Of a DNA stretch of 64,000 bases, positions 36,985 through 46,302 are shown piece after piece. A program made the translations under genes and the position numbers. A model generated the notes under the pieces. It had not been told where the DNA came from. It saw nothing but the letters and a program-made list of their open reading frames with translations, and made no database searches. Within the stretch, counting starts at the first letter, position 1; every line of letters begins with the position of its first letter. This DNA is from JANMCE01 sp031410595 (GTDB lineage Bacteria > Actinomycetota > Acidimicrobiia > Acidimicrobiales > Ilumatobacteraceae): NCBI GenBank assembly GCA_031410595.1, contig JANNZM010000025.1:14083-78082 (forward strand), read 5' to 3'.

Positions 36985-38427
36985 ATGACGATCCTGCCAC
37001 CGCCCACCACGCCGTGGGGCACGCCCGATCGGGACGCCCGACTGGCCGGAACGGAGATCTACAACTCGGTCATCGACCTCATCGGCAACACGCCGCTGGT
37101 GCGGCTCGGGCGCTTGGAACAGGCTATGCACATGCCCTGTCCCCTGGTGATCAAGTGGGAGGTGACGAACCCAGGCGGCTCGTCCAAAGATCGTCCCGCG
37201 CTCGAAATGATTCTGGCTGCCGAACGTTCCGGCGAACTGAAACCAGGTGGAACCATTGTGGAACCGACGAGCGGGAACACCGGCGTCGGCCTTGCCATCG
37301 TTGCTGCTCACCGTGGCTACAAGTGCATGTTCGTCACCACGAACAAAGTGGTGCCCGAACGCATCGACGCGCTGCGGGCCTACGGGGCCGAGGTGGTGGT
37401 GTGCGATGTGGCGCTGCCGCCCGAGCATCCCGACAGTTACTACTCCACCGCCGAACGCCTGGCCCGCGAGACACCCAACGCCTACCGGCCCAATCAGTAC
37501 GCCAACCCCAACAACCCGGCAGCGCACGAGAAGACCACCGGCCCCGAGATCTGGCGCCAGACGGGCGGGCGTATCACGCACTTCGTCGCTGGCGCCGGCA
37601 CCTGCGGAACCATCACCGGAGCGGGCCGCTTCCTCAAACGTATGGATCCTGGCGTGCAGATCATTGCGGCCGACCCCGATGCCAGCGTCTTCTCGGGCGG
37701 CAGCGGGCGCCCCTACCTGATCGAGGGCGTGGGTGAAGACTTCTTTCCGGCCGCGTGGGACCCCAGCGTCTACGACGACATCATCGCCTGCTCCGACGAA
37801 GAGGCCTACCTCATGGCTCGTCGCGTGGCGAAGGAGGAAGCGGTCCTGCTCGGTTCGTCGGGCGGCCTTGCAATGGCCGCCGCCATCAAGTTGAAGGATC
37901 GACTCACCCCGGATGATCTCGTGGTCGTACTGATCCCCGATTCGGGACGCGCGTATGTGAGCCGAGTCTTCAACGATGAGTGGATGGCTGGCTACGGCTT
38001 CTTGCGCGAGTGCGACCAATGCGTTGGCGCCGTGCTTGACGCCCGTGGCGGTGGGCTTCCCTCGTTGCTCTACGTCAATCCGCAGACGACCGTGCGCAAT
38101 GCCATTTTCCTTATGCGAGCCAACGGCGTAAGCCAACTCCCGGTGTGCAAGAACGAGCCTCCATTCGCAACCGCCGAAGTGGCCGGCTCGGTGGATGAAC
38201 TTGCCTTGATGGACGCCGCGTTCAAGAACGCCGATGTGATGAACATGCCCGTCGAAAGAGTGATGGGCCCCAAACTTCCGACCATCGGCGTCGGACAGAA
38301 AGTGGAGTTGGCAGTGCAATTACTCGAACGTGCTCCTGCGTTGCTTGTGCTTTCGGGCGGACGACCGCTCAGCATCCTGACGCGCACCGACGTGCTTTCG
38401 TACCTGGGGATGGCTACTCATGGGTGA
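36985..38427 (+). CDS. Cystathionine beta-synthase with C-terminal CBS-domain pair
   Basis: 480 residues. PLP fold-type II enzyme: NTPLVRLG near 30, PLP lysine in NPGGSSKDRPALEM near 63, EPTSGNTGVGLA near 92 and GAGTCGTITGAGRFLK near 198. Residues about 350-475 form a CBS-domain pair, as in eukaryotic and mycobacterial enzymes where it senses adenosyl ligands. It joins homocysteine and serine. It overlaps the next gene by eight bases, giving a reverse-transsulfuration operon. Confidence 0.9.
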   Translation: MTILPPPTTPWGTPDRDARLAGTEIYNSVIDLIGNTPLVRLGRLEQAMHMPCPLVIKWEVTNPGGSSKDRPALEMILAAERSGELKPGGTIVEPTSGNTGVGLAIVAAHRGYKCMFVTTNKVVPERIDALRAYGAEVVVCDVALPPEHPDSYYSTAERLARETPNAYRPNQYANPNNPAAHEKTTGPEIWRQTGGRITHFVAGAGTCGTITGAGRFLKRMDPGVQIIAADPDASVFSGGSGRPYLIEGVGEDFFPAAWDPSVYDDIIACSDEEAYLMARRVAKEEAVLLGSSGGLAMAAAIKLKDRLTPDDLVVVLIPDSGRAYVSRVFNDEWMAGYGFLRECDQCVGAVLDARGGGLPSLLYVNPQTTVRNAIFLMRANGVSQLPVCKNEPPFATAEVAGSVDELALMDAAFKNADVMNMPVERVMGPKLPTIGVGQKVELAVQLLERAPALLVLSGGRPLSILTRTDVLSYLGMATHG

Positions 38428-39580
38428 TCTCGACGAGCAGGAGGCGTGGGGCTTCGAGACCCGCGCCGTGCACACCGGGCAAGCTCCCGACCCCACGTCT
38501 GGCGCGGTCGTCATGCCGATCACGCTCTCCACCACATTTGCGCAGGACGGCGTAGGGAACCACAAGGGATTTGAGTATTCCCGCTCGGGCAACCCCACTC
38601 GCGCTGCGCTCGAAGCATGCGTTGCGTCGCTCGAACAGGCCAAGCACGGATTCGCGTTTTCCTCGGGTCTTGCGGCCGAAGACAACGTGTTGCGAACCCT
38701 GGTCCCCGGTGACGGCATCCTGCTCGGCAACGATGCCTACGGTGGCACGTTCCGGCTCATCTCCAAGGTCTACGGACCCGTCGGCTACCCTTGGCACTCG
38801 GCTGATCTGCTCGACATCGACCTACTACGCGCCAACTGGAAGCCCACGACCAAACTGGTTTGGCTCGAGACGCCGACCAACCCGCTGCTGTCGTGCTTCG
38901 ACATCGAGGCCATCTGCGAGATCGCCCACGCCAACGGCGCGATGGTGGTGGTGGACAACACGTTCGCCACACCGTTCCTGCAGCAGCCGCTGACCCACGG
39001 AGCCGACATCGTCATCCACTCGGCCACCAAGTACCTCGGTGGACACAGCGATGTCGTCGGCGGATTCGCCGCGTTGAATGACGACACACTGGCCGACCGC
39101 ATCCGCTTCACTCAGAACGCCGCTGGGGCGATCCCCGCGCCGTTTGATTGCTACATGGTGTTACGGGGCGTCAAGACGCTGGCCGTTCGCATGGAACGGC
39201 ACTGCCAGAACGCACGGGCCATCGTCGATCTGTTGCTCGGCCACCCTGCGGTCGAACACGTGCTGTATCCGCAGTTGCCTGATCATCCCGGCCATGCTGC
39301 GGCCGCCAAGCAGATGCACGACTTCGGTGGCATGGTCAGCTTTACGTTGCGCGGTGGAGAGCAAGCGGCCTTGCGGGTGGCGGCCGCGACTGAGTTGTTC
39401 ACGCTGGCCGAGTCGCTGGGTGCAGTCGAGTCGCTCATTGAGCATCCCGGGCAGATGACGCACGCGTCGGCCGCCGGATCACCGTTGGAGGTGCCGTCCA
39501 GCCTGCTTCGTCTCAGCGTCGGCATCGAGTCGGCCGCCGACCTGACTGCCGATCTGGCCCAAGCGCTCGAACACGCCTGA
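38420..39580 (+). CDS. Cystathionine gamma-lyase/synthase family PLP enzyme
   Basis: 386 residues. FETRAVHTGQAPDPTSGAV near the start, YSRSGNPTRAALE near 55, WLETPTNPLL near 150 and the PLP lysine in SATKYLGGHSDVVGG near 200. Cys/Met-metabolism family. Coupling to cystathionine beta-synthase favours the lyase (cystathionine to cysteine), but lyase and synthase are not separable by eye. Confidence 0.9.
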   Translation: MGDLDEQEAWGFETRAVHTGQAPDPTSGAVVMPITLSTTFAQDGVGNHKGFEYSRSGNPTRAALEACVASLEQAKHGFAFSSGLAAEDNVLRTLVPGDGILLGNDAYGGTFRLISKVYGPVGYPWHSADLLDIDLLRANWKPTTKLVWLETPTNPLLSCFDIEAICEIAHANGAMVVVDNTFATPFLQQPLTHGADIVIHSATKYLGGHSDVVGGFAALNDDTLADRIRFTQNAAGAIPAPFDCYMVLRGVKTLAVRMERHCQNARAIVDLLLGHPAVEHVLYPQLPDHPGHAAAAKQMHDFGGMVSFTLRGGEQAALRVAAATELFTLAESLGAVESLIEHPGQMTHASAAGSPLEVPSSLLRLSVGIESAADLTADLAQALEHA

Positions 39581-39627
39581 CCGGCCAAGTGGCCCGACAG
39601 CAGCGCCGCGGTCATGATGCATAGGTG

Positions 39628-40506
39628 ATGTTGCCCCATCTCCAGACCGAACTCATCCTTCAGCGTGCATCGCTGGCTTCAGTGGCGGTCGAGAGCAAAA
39701 CGGGCGCCCACGTAACGGTGCAAGCCTTCGCGTGGTCGGCCGGTCGAGTGTGGCTGCTTGCTCCGACCGACTCGCTGAAGGTGCGCGCCATCGCCCGGCA
39801 GCCATTGATCGGCATAACGGCGCGCCACCGAGAACACGCGGCGATGATGTCCGGTGTTGCCGAGTTGATCGACGTCTGGCCGCCGCGCCCTCAGTCATTG
39901 TCGTCACGACTGCCGTTCGGCCTCGGCTGGTACTTTGCCCGGAACGCGGCCATCACGGTGGGCATCGTCGGCGATCTGCTGTCCGGCGATATGCCCGGCC
40001 TTTCCTCCCGAACGCTCATCTCCTTTGCGCCGCAGCGCGTACTCACCGTCGAGAATGGCGTCATCGTTCACCAAAGCGGCGACTGGCCAGAACCCGCCAG
40101 CGCCACGGCGAACGGGGCACCCCCAGCCGTCGACACGCATGTCGACATCCTCCCGCCAGAGCGGCGCCAACTTCTACTCCACGCCACACAGGCCGACGTT
40201 GGCTGGCTTAGCTCCGTCGGGCCTGTCTCGGTTCCTGCAACAGTCACTGCCGGTCTGGCGTCGGTACCGAAGAACCTGTTGACGAAGCTAGGCCAACCGG
40301 TCGGAAATGGCGCCCTCACCGTGCACGCCTCGGAGGGCAACCGACCGAGCCGCTACACCGGCGCCATGCTGCGAGGACCTCTCGTCTACGACGCCGATGG
40401 CGCTGTCGGCGTGGAAGCCGAGCGTGTTACCTGGTGGGAGGGCTACACCTCGACAACCGTTGCCGTGGCCGCCCAGCAGGGAAAGGTCCGCCGACCCACG
40501 CGCTGA
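39628..40506 (+). CDS. Predicted flavin split-barrel-like protein
   Basis: 292 residues from ATG at 39628 (GTG at 39625 equally possible). LQTELILQRASLASVAVESK, HVTVQAFAWSAGRVWLLAPTDSLKVRAI and RQPLIGITARH resemble a pyridoxamine-phosphate-oxidase-like FMN-binding barrel, and the C-terminal half may be a second copy. No catalytic role is assigned. It is followed by a membrane protein on the same strand. Confidence 0.5.
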   Translation: MLPHLQTELILQRASLASVAVESKTGAHVTVQAFAWSAGRVWLLAPTDSLKVRAIARQPLIGITARHREHAAMMSGVAELIDVWPPRPQSLSSRLPFGLGWYFARNAAITVGIVGDLLSGDMPGLSSRTLISFAPQRVLTVENGVIVHQSGDWPEPASATANGAPPAVDTHVDILPPERRQLLLHATQADVGWLSSVGPVSVPATVTAGLASVPKNLLTKLGQPVGNGALTVHASEGNRPSRYTGAMLRGPLVYDADGAVGVEAERVTWWEGYTSTTVAVAAQQGKVRRPTR

Positions 40507-40549
40507 CCAGACATGTTGGGCCAAAGTGTGCTCGCGTAGGGCGGTGCGG

Positions 40550-41608
40550 ATGGTGCGGCGGGTTGTAACGATGGTGTTGGTGGTGTCGATCGCCGTGGCG
40601 GTCTACGTGCACCGTACCGACCTGCGCGCCGCGTTACGCAACATGGGTAGGTTGTCGTCTGGTTGGGTGGTCGTGCTGCTGGTCGTATTTGCGCTGGGCA
40701 TGGTGGCCCAAGGTCTCGTCCTGCAAGCAGTCACGCCCGGGTTGACGCTTCGCCGGAGCTGGATGGTGCAAGAGTCGGCCACGGCCGCCACCAACACCAT
40801 CATCGGCAGCGGCCCCGTCAGCACCGGCGTCCGTATCGCAATGCTGCGTGGCTGGCAGATCGCCGACCGCACCGTCGCGGTCAGTATCGTGGCCCAGAAT
40901 GTCATCGCCGCGTTCGCCGTGTGGACGGTCGCGCTGCTCACTGCCCTTGCCGGCGCGGCTGGCGCTACCACGGACGTTGTTGACCACCGAATCTTTCTCG
41001 GGGTCAGTATCGCTGCCGCCGTGATGTTGACCGGATCGTTGCTCTTCTGGTGGTTGCTGCTCTCCCACCCAGCGCCGATCCGCTGGATGGCGCAACGGCT
41101 ACAGCGACTTTCGCACCGCGCTCGACGACGCTGGTACCGCGTTCCGGTTCTCGACGTCGTCACCATTGCTGAGCGGGGCCGCACCGACGCTCGTTCGCTG
41201 CTGCGCAATCGCGGCCGACGCATCGCACTCGCCACCATCTTCGATCAGACCATGACCGCCGCCAAGCCGGTCATCGTGATTCGAGCCTTTGGCATCAGCG
41301 GGGCAGTGCTTCCCACCACGACTCTTCTGGTGGCCTGGGGCCTTGTGCGACTTGCTGCGACCCTGTCTCCCCTACCGGGTGGACTGGGCGTCACCGAGAT
41401 TGGCCTCGCAACCCTCTTGACTCGATTTGGCGGTCCCGAAGCCGCGGTGCTGGCCGCCGTACTCACTTACCGCGTGCTCACCTACGTAATGCCGATGTTC
41501 ACCGGTGGAGCCTGCCTCGCTTGGTGGCGTTTGCACAACGTAAGCACCCGGATCAAAGACCCGGGAATAGGCTTTCCCGACCTCGTGTCGGCCACCGAAG
41601 TCCGATAG
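40550..41608 (+). CDS. UPF0104/MprF-flippase-like membrane protein
   Basis: 352 residues from ATG at 40550 with AGGG eight bases upstream; the frame extends further back only through the preceding gene. About seven membrane segments; landmarks are NTIIGSGPVSTGVRIAMLRG, LFWWLLLSHP and LSPLPGGLGVTEIGLATLL, the last being the PxPGGxGxxE signature of the lysylphosphatidylglycerol-synthase TM (UPF0104) family. It probably moves or helps transport a lipid; no synthase domain is attached. Confidence 0.78.
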   Translation: MVRRVVTMVLVVSIAVAVYVHRTDLRAALRNMGRLSSGWVVVLLVVFALGMVAQGLVLQAVTPGLTLRRSWMVQESATAATNTIIGSGPVSTGVRIAMLRGWQIADRTVAVSIVAQNVIAAFAVWTVALLTALAGAAGATTDVVDHRIFLGVSIAAAVMLTGSLLFWWLLLSHPAPIRWMAQRLQRLSHRARRRWYRVPVLDVVTIAERGRTDARSLLRNRGRRIALATIFDQTMTAAKPVIVIRAFGISGAVLPTTTLLVAWGLVRLAATLSPLPGGLGVTEIGLATLLTRFGGPEAAVLAAVLTYRVLTYVMPMFTGGACLAWWRLHNVSTRIKDPGIGFPDLVSATEVR

Positions 41609-41656
41609 CGCCGCTCCGATCCGTGCGGGCTGCAATGGCTCCGGCATGATCACCGG

Positions 41657-43144
41657 GTGAACACAATCTGGGTGCTGGGCGATCAACTCAACCGCAACCT
41701 CGGCGCCCTTGCCGACGCAACGCCGGGGCGGCACCGCGTCCTTCTGATTCACAGTGACGCCAAGCTGGCCTCGAAGCGCTGGCATCGACAGCGCGCCCAC
41801 CTGATCATTACCGCCATGCGTCGGTTCGCGATCGAACTTCGAGCCGAGGGCTTTGAGGTGGACGAACGAGAAGCGCCATCGTTTCGGGCCGGGCTCAAGG
41901 CCCATTGCACAGCCTTCAATCCGTCAAAGGTTGTGGCGATGGAGTCAGCCAACTTTTCCGGAGATCAACTGCTGACCGACCTTGGTGTCGAACGTGTTCG
42001 GTCTGATCAGTTTCTCTGCCATCGCGGTGATTTCGCCGGGTTTGCGGCGGGCCGTAAGAGCCTGAAGATGGAGGACTTCTACCGATGGCAGCGTCGGCGA
42101 CTGGGGTACCTGATGGATGGAGATGAGCCGGCAGAGGGCCGCTGGAACTTCGATGGAGAAAACCGGCAACCGGCACCAAAGACAGGCCACAACCGCTGGG
42201 CCGCTCCCCCGACGGATCCGCTGGATGATCTTGATCGACGCGTGCTCGCCGGACTTCCGGCATCATGTTGGGGCGCAGATCCCGACGGCACCTGGGCCAC
42301 CGACCGGGCCGGTGCGCTGCGACGGCTCGACCACTTCGTCACCCATTTGCTACCCATGTTCGGCCCGCATGAAGACGCCATGCTCACCGACAACTGGCAC
42401 CTCGCGCACTCACTGCTTTCGCCGTATCTAAACCTCGGGCTGCTTCTGCCCGCTGAGGTGTGCGACGCGGCCGAGGCCGCCTATCGATCTGGCCGCGCGC
42501 CCATTGCGAGCGTGGAAGGTTTCATCCGCCAAATCATTGGTTGGCGCGAGTACGTGCATGGCGTCTACTGGCTCTGGGGGTCCGACTACCGCAACGCCAA
42601 TGGCCTGCACGCCACTCGGCCTCTGCCACCGGTCTTTCTCGGCGCAAAGACGGACATGCGCTGCATTTCCTCTGCGCTCGGCGCACTGCACGACCACGGC
42701 TACATGCACCACATCCAGCGGCTGATGGTGATTGGCAACCTTTCGATGCTGGCGGGAGTCGACCCGTGGGCGCTCACCGAATGGATGTGGGCCGGGTTTG
42801 TCGACGGGGCCGAATGGGTGATGCTGCCGAACGTCATCGGCATGTCGCAGCATGCCGACGGCGGTAAAATGGCTACCAAGCCCTACGCCGCGGGCGGTGC
42901 GTACATCGACAAGATGAGCGACTCATGCAAGGGTTGCCGCTACGACCGCAAACAGCGAACCGGACCCGACGCCTGCCCGTTCACCACGCTGTACTGGGAC
43001 TTTCTGGCCCGCCACGCCGATCGGTTCGGTCGCAATGCTCGCATCGTGCAACAGGTACGTGCCGCGCAGAAACTTGGTGATCTTCTGGCGGTGCGCCAGC
43101 GCGCGGGCGAGGTGTTGTCGTTGCTTGATCGCGGCGAGTTGTAA
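41657..43144 (+). CDS. Iron-sulfur bacterial cryptochrome/(6-4) photolyase, PhrB/CryPro type
   Basis: 495 residues from GTG. N-terminal Rossmann domain begins TIWVLGDQLNRNLGAL, and the helical FAD domain contains VEGFIRQIIGWREYVHG, HHIQRLMVIGNLSML and MWAGFVDGAEWVMLPNVIGMS. Four cysteines at 336, 424, 427 and 440 have spacings 88-3-13, the same as those I recall for the [4Fe-4S] ligands of Agrobacterium PhrB, so the cluster is probably present. Such enzymes repair (6-4) photoproducts or sense light. It converges on a second photolyase four bases away. Confidence 0.9.
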   Translation: MNTIWVLGDQLNRNLGALADATPGRHRVLLIHSDAKLASKRWHRQRAHLIITAMRRFAIELRAEGFEVDEREAPSFRAGLKAHCTAFNPSKVVAMESANFSGDQLLTDLGVERVRSDQFLCHRGDFAGFAAGRKSLKMEDFYRWQRRRLGYLMDGDEPAEGRWNFDGENRQPAPKTGHNRWAAPPTDPLDDLDRRVLAGLPASCWGADPDGTWATDRAGALRRLDHFVTHLLPMFGPHEDAMLTDNWHLAHSLLSPYLNLGLLLPAEVCDAAEAAYRSGRAPIASVEGFIRQIIGWREYVHGVYWLWGSDYRNANGLHATRPLPPVFLGAKTDMRCISSALGALHDHGYMHHIQRLMVIGNLSMLAGVDPWALTEWMWAGFVDGAEWVMLPNVIGMSQHADGGKMATKPYAAGGAYIDKMSDSCKGCRYDRKQRTGPDACPFTTLYWDFLARHADRFGRNARIVQQVRAAQKLGDLLAVRQRAGEVLSLLDRGEL

Positions 43145-43148
43145 CCGT

Positions 43149-44357
43149 TCAGCTACCGAGCCGCTTGGCCCAGTTCGTGTAGCTACTGAGCGTTCCGGAA
43201 TCAGGTCGGCGCAGCCAGGGCCACGGATGCAGCTCTACTGGTTGAATGGTGGCGGCGCGTGTCGCCCATCCGGGAACGGGCGCAAACGTGGTGGCCAGCG
43301 CCCGACCTTGCAGGACGACCGTGGGATCACCGAGCGAGATCTCGACGTCGCGGTTCTCGGACAATTCAGCCAGGCGTTCTGTGAGAAACACCAACCGCTT
43401 CCCCGACAGTCGCAGGCCGGCCAGCAGAGGTTCGTCGAACACGAACACCGCCAGCACGTCAGGATGAGCGTGCAGTGCCGGGTCTCGATCACCGAGTGAC
43501 TCGGCAGTCAACCACACAGCCTCAGGCGTTCCCACAGGCGTCGCCCCGACCGGACCGGCGGTACGCAAAGGATCGGGGTCGTGACGAAGCAGGGCTGTGT
43601 CATCAACCGGTGCCATCGCCGGTTCAGTGGGCCACTGCTCGATGGGGCAATTGTTGCGATGCACACACTCGTCGCACACGCCGGTGCTGCGCTTGTTGAC
43701 CTGCCAGCGGGAGAACCCGTAGACCCGACCGGTGCCGGCACCCGTCGTCCATTGCCAGCCCAATCGGTTTGCCGCTCTCGACCCGTCGAGAAGATGGGCA
43801 AAGAACACGTCCTCACCGTCCTGCCACGGTGCGCCGTGACGAACGGTCCAATGTGCCGCCATCCACATGCGTGTCTGATTGACAAGCCACCCATCGGTTT
43901 CGAGCTCGGTCATGCACAGATCGACGCATTTCATCGACCGGTCCCACGGATCCAGATCGACCACACGTTCTGCAACTGGTTGATAACGCAACGACAGGCG
44001 CGTCCTGCTACCGAGACGGGCGTAGAGGTGGCGAGCGTATTCCTGCCACAGCAATTCGTCACGGAACTTCCGGCTGTCGTGGCCGTGACCGCCAACGACT
44101 CCCCACACTTCAGGCAGGCTCAGCAGACCGTGACGAATCCAGGGTGAAAGGCCCGAAGCCCCACGCTTCGAAGCGGGCCACACGTCGTTGCGTCGCTTGG
44201 CGTAGCCCCGGACATCGAACGCGCGCAGCGCTGCGTCGGCGGCCTGCTGCGTGCCGGTGAAGCGGCCCGAAACGTTCGGCGAATCGCGGCAGAGGTGGCC
44301 GAGATGTTCACTGACCCACTCGACCTCAACGCCCGGCTTTGGTTGCGGCAGCCTCAC
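43149..44357 (-). CDS. Photolyase-like flavoprotein with swapped domain order
   Basis: 402 residues from a GTG overlapping the DUF2256 stop (GTGA). Residues about 15-240 are the photolyase helical FAD domain: SGLSPWIRHGLLSLPEVW, DELLWQEYARHLY, GWLVNQTRM and LLDGSRAANRLGWQW. Counted against E. coli PhrB, Asn341, Asp372, the FAD-N5 Asn378, Trp382 and Trp384 are kept while Asp374 is Ser. A Cys-rich GVCDEC...NNCP follows. The alpha/beta antenna domain, normally N-terminal, is at about 285-395 (DPALHAHPDVLAVFVFDEPLL, SGKRLVFLTERLAEL). Repair or sensing role unproven. Confidence 0.82.
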   Translation of the reverse strand: MRLPQPKPGVEVEWVSEHLGHLCRDSPNVSGRFTGTQQAADAALRAFDVRGYAKRRNDVWPASKRGASGLSPWIRHGLLSLPEVWGVVGGHGHDSRKFRDELLWQEYARHLYARLGSRTRLSLRYQPVAERVVDLDPWDRSMKCVDLCMTELETDGWLVNQTRMWMAAHWTVRHGAPWQDGEDVFFAHLLDGSRAANRLGWQWTTGAGTGRVYGFSRWQVNKRSTGVCDECVHRNNCPIEQWPTEPAMAPVDDTALLRHDPDPLRTAGPVGATPVGTPEAVWLTAESLGDRDPALHAHPDVLAVFVFDEPLLAGLRLSGKRLVFLTERLAELSENRDVEISLGDPTVVLQGRALATTFAPVPGWATRAATIQPVELHPWPWLRRPDSGTLSSYTNWAKRLGS

Positions 44358-44500
44358 GATGGGTCGACCTTCTTCTTCCACTTTCGACACCCATCCGAGC
44401 AGTACTTCACGTCATCCCAGTTTTTGGCCCACGCTTTGCGCCACGTCATCGGGCGACCGCAGGTGGCACAGATTTTCTCGGGCAGCACAAGTGCTCTCAT
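44354..44500 (-). CDS. DUF2256 small zinc-ribbon protein
   Basis: 48 residues from ATG at 44500, four bases after the SDR stop. LPEKICATCGRPMTWRKAW and VKYCSDGCRK give CxxC...CxxxC, the DUF2256 pattern, a family I know mainly beside cryptochrome/photolyase genes. It overlaps the next photolyase start, so the two are probably translationally coupled. Function unknown. Confidence 0.85.
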   Translation of the reverse strand: MRALVLPEKICATCGRPMTWRKAWAKNWDDVKYCSDGCRKWKKKVDPS

Positions 44501-44504
44501 TGCA

Positions 44505-45197
44505 TCAGGCGAACTGGTCGGAGCCGACTTCGCGTTCGTTCTGCTCAATGGCCAGCACGATGCGAGCAGCTACGACGGCAGGGTCAAGACCCGTTGGAAG
44601 CTTTGGCGCATGGCCCGATATGGCCCGATCGGCCAGGCCCGTCTCGGTATGCGGAGGTCGAACATCGCACACATGCACGCCGAGCGGCCGGAGTTCACGG
44701 GCCAGCGCTCGATCGGCCGCAGTGAGGGCGGCCTTACTGGCCGCATACGACACCATGCCTGGCAGCGGTTGTTCAGCCACGACTGCGCTGATGTTGATCA
44801 CGAAACCCTTCGAGGCGCTGAGCAGGGGTATAACCCGTCGAAGCAGCCAAAGCGGTCCGATCACGTTTGTCAGGAAGAGTTCCTCAATCGCAACGTCGTC
44901 GGTGTCGGCAAGAGTTCCGAACCCGACGATGCCAGCGGCATTCACCAACCCGTCCAACCGTCCGAACCGCGTCGTGACCTCGTTCACCAGACGATCACCC
45001 GAACCCGCATCACGTAGGTCAGCCGCAACGATGGCGGCGCCGGGAATGGCGGCGGCGGTGAGACGGTCTACGTGCGGACCTGCAGCTACGACCTGCGCGC
45101 CCTTTGAAGCCAGCAGGCGGGCGACCGCAGCGCCCAAAACGCCGCTGGCGCCCACCACCACGACGACGGATCCGTACAACGAGCGAGGTTCAGGCAT
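44505..45197 (-). CDS. Short-chain dehydrogenase/reductase
   Basis: 230 residues from ATG at 45197; the longer frame would overlap the divergent flavoprotein. Nucleotide motif GASGVLGAAVARL near 17, NAAGIVG near 85, and catalytic Ser-Tyr-Lys in INISAVVAEQ...VSYAASKAAL. A classical SDR of unknown substrate, first gene of the SDR-DUF2256-photolyase set. Confidence 0.88.
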   Translation of the reverse strand: MPEPRSLYGSVVVVVGASGVLGAAVARLLASKGAQVVAAGPHVDRLTAAAIPGAAIVAADLRDAGSGDRLVNEVTTRFGRLDGLVNAAGIVGFGTLADTDDVAIEELFLTNVIGPLWLLRRVIPLLSASKGFVINISAVVAEQPLPGMVSYAASKAALTAADRALARELRPLGVHVCDVRPPHTETGLADRAISGHAPKLPTGLDPAVVAARIVLAIEQNEREVGSDQFA

Positions 45198-45279
45198 GCT
45201 CAGAACGTAGAGCGACTGACCGGTCCCCCACGAAGCGGAGATGAACTTCAGACGGCAGGACCCCTCGTGCAAAGCTCGG

Positions 45280-46302
45280 ATGATGCCAGCGTTCGCCAGC
45301 CACTCCTCCGTCATCGTGATCGGTGCCGGACTCTCCGGATTGGTTGCCGCCCGCACCCTGGCCGAAAACGGTCAACCATCGGTGATATTCGATAAGGCCA
45401 GATCGGTTGGTGGCCGCATGGCTACCCGACGCCTCACAGGCATCGGGGGTGCGGTTGCACTGGTAGATCACGGTGCTCAGTTCTTTACGGCCCGCTCAGA
45501 CGAATTCCGAGCCGAGGTCGAGACGTGGCTGTCACTCGGCATCGCCCGCGAGTGGTGCCGCGGCTTCGGCGAGACCCAGGACGGTCACCCTCGTTACTGT
45601 GCGCCGGGTGGCATGAACGCCATCGCCAAACACCTCGCGTCCAGCGGGTTGGTTGCGCTCAACGCTCCTGTGCGATCCGTCGGCATCCTCGACGAGGGCC
45701 TGGTCGTTGCCACCGACAACGATGCTCGTCACCTGTCCACTGCTGCCGTGCTCACGCCGCCCGTCCCTCAGTCCCTGGTGCTGTGTGATCAGGGAGGCCT
45801 GACCCTGCCTAGCAATGATCGAATCCAGTTGGAGAAGGTGCATTACGCGCGATGCCTCGCCCTGCTTGTCACCGTTGACCGACCGGGCCTGATCCCTTCG
45901 CCCGGAGGCCTACAGCTCACTGCAGGCCAGGATCCAACGTTTTCGTTCGTGGCCGACAACCAATCAAAGCAGCTCTCGACGGTTCCTGCCCTCACGCTTC
46001 ATGCCAACGATCTCATGTCTGAGCGCCACTATGACGACCCTGATGCATCGCTGTTGCCCTTGCTGATGTCGCAGGCACAGCGATACCTGGACGGCGCCGG
46101 AGTGGTGGCCGCGGAGATCAAGCGGTGGAGGTACGCAAGGCCCACGGCGACCTACCCGCAACCGTGTCTCTCGATTCAGCCTAGTGAGCGGACAAGGGTT
46201 GTCTTTGCCGGCGATGCCTTCGGCGAGGCCAAGGTTGAGGGAGCTTTTCTTTCCGGCCTGGCCGCAGCACAGAGCGTGATCGAAGGCACGGCGCTTAGCT
46301 GA
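45280..46302 (+). CDS. Renalase-like NAD(P)/FAD-dependent oxidoreductase
   Basis: 340 residues from ATG at 45280 (ATG at 45241 would add 13). FAD-binding GAGLSGLVAARTLAENG near 13, FDKARSVGGRMATRR near 36, HGAQFFTARSDEF near 65 and a C-terminal FAGDAFGEAKVEGAFLSG flavin motif match the renalase/amine-oxidase-like family often adjacent to photolyase genes. Divergent from the SDR with 82 bases between starts. It overlaps the 3' end of the WhiB gene by eight bases. Confidence 0.85.
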   Translation: MMPAFASHSSVIVIGAGLSGLVAARTLAENGQPSVIFDKARSVGGRMATRRLTGIGGAVALVDHGAQFFTARSDEFRAEVETWLSLGIAREWCRGFGETQDGHPRYCAPGGMNAIAKHLASSGLVALNAPVRSVGILDEGLVVATDNDARHLSTAAVLTPPVPQSLVLCDQGGLTLPSNDRIQLEKVHYARCLALLVTVDRPGLIPSPGGLQLTAGQDPTFSFVADNQSKQLSTVPALTLHANDLMSERHYDDPDASLLPLLMSQAQRYLDGAGVVAAEIKRWRYARPTATYPQPCLSIQPSERTRVVFAGDAFGEAKVEGAFLSGLAAAQSVIEGTALS

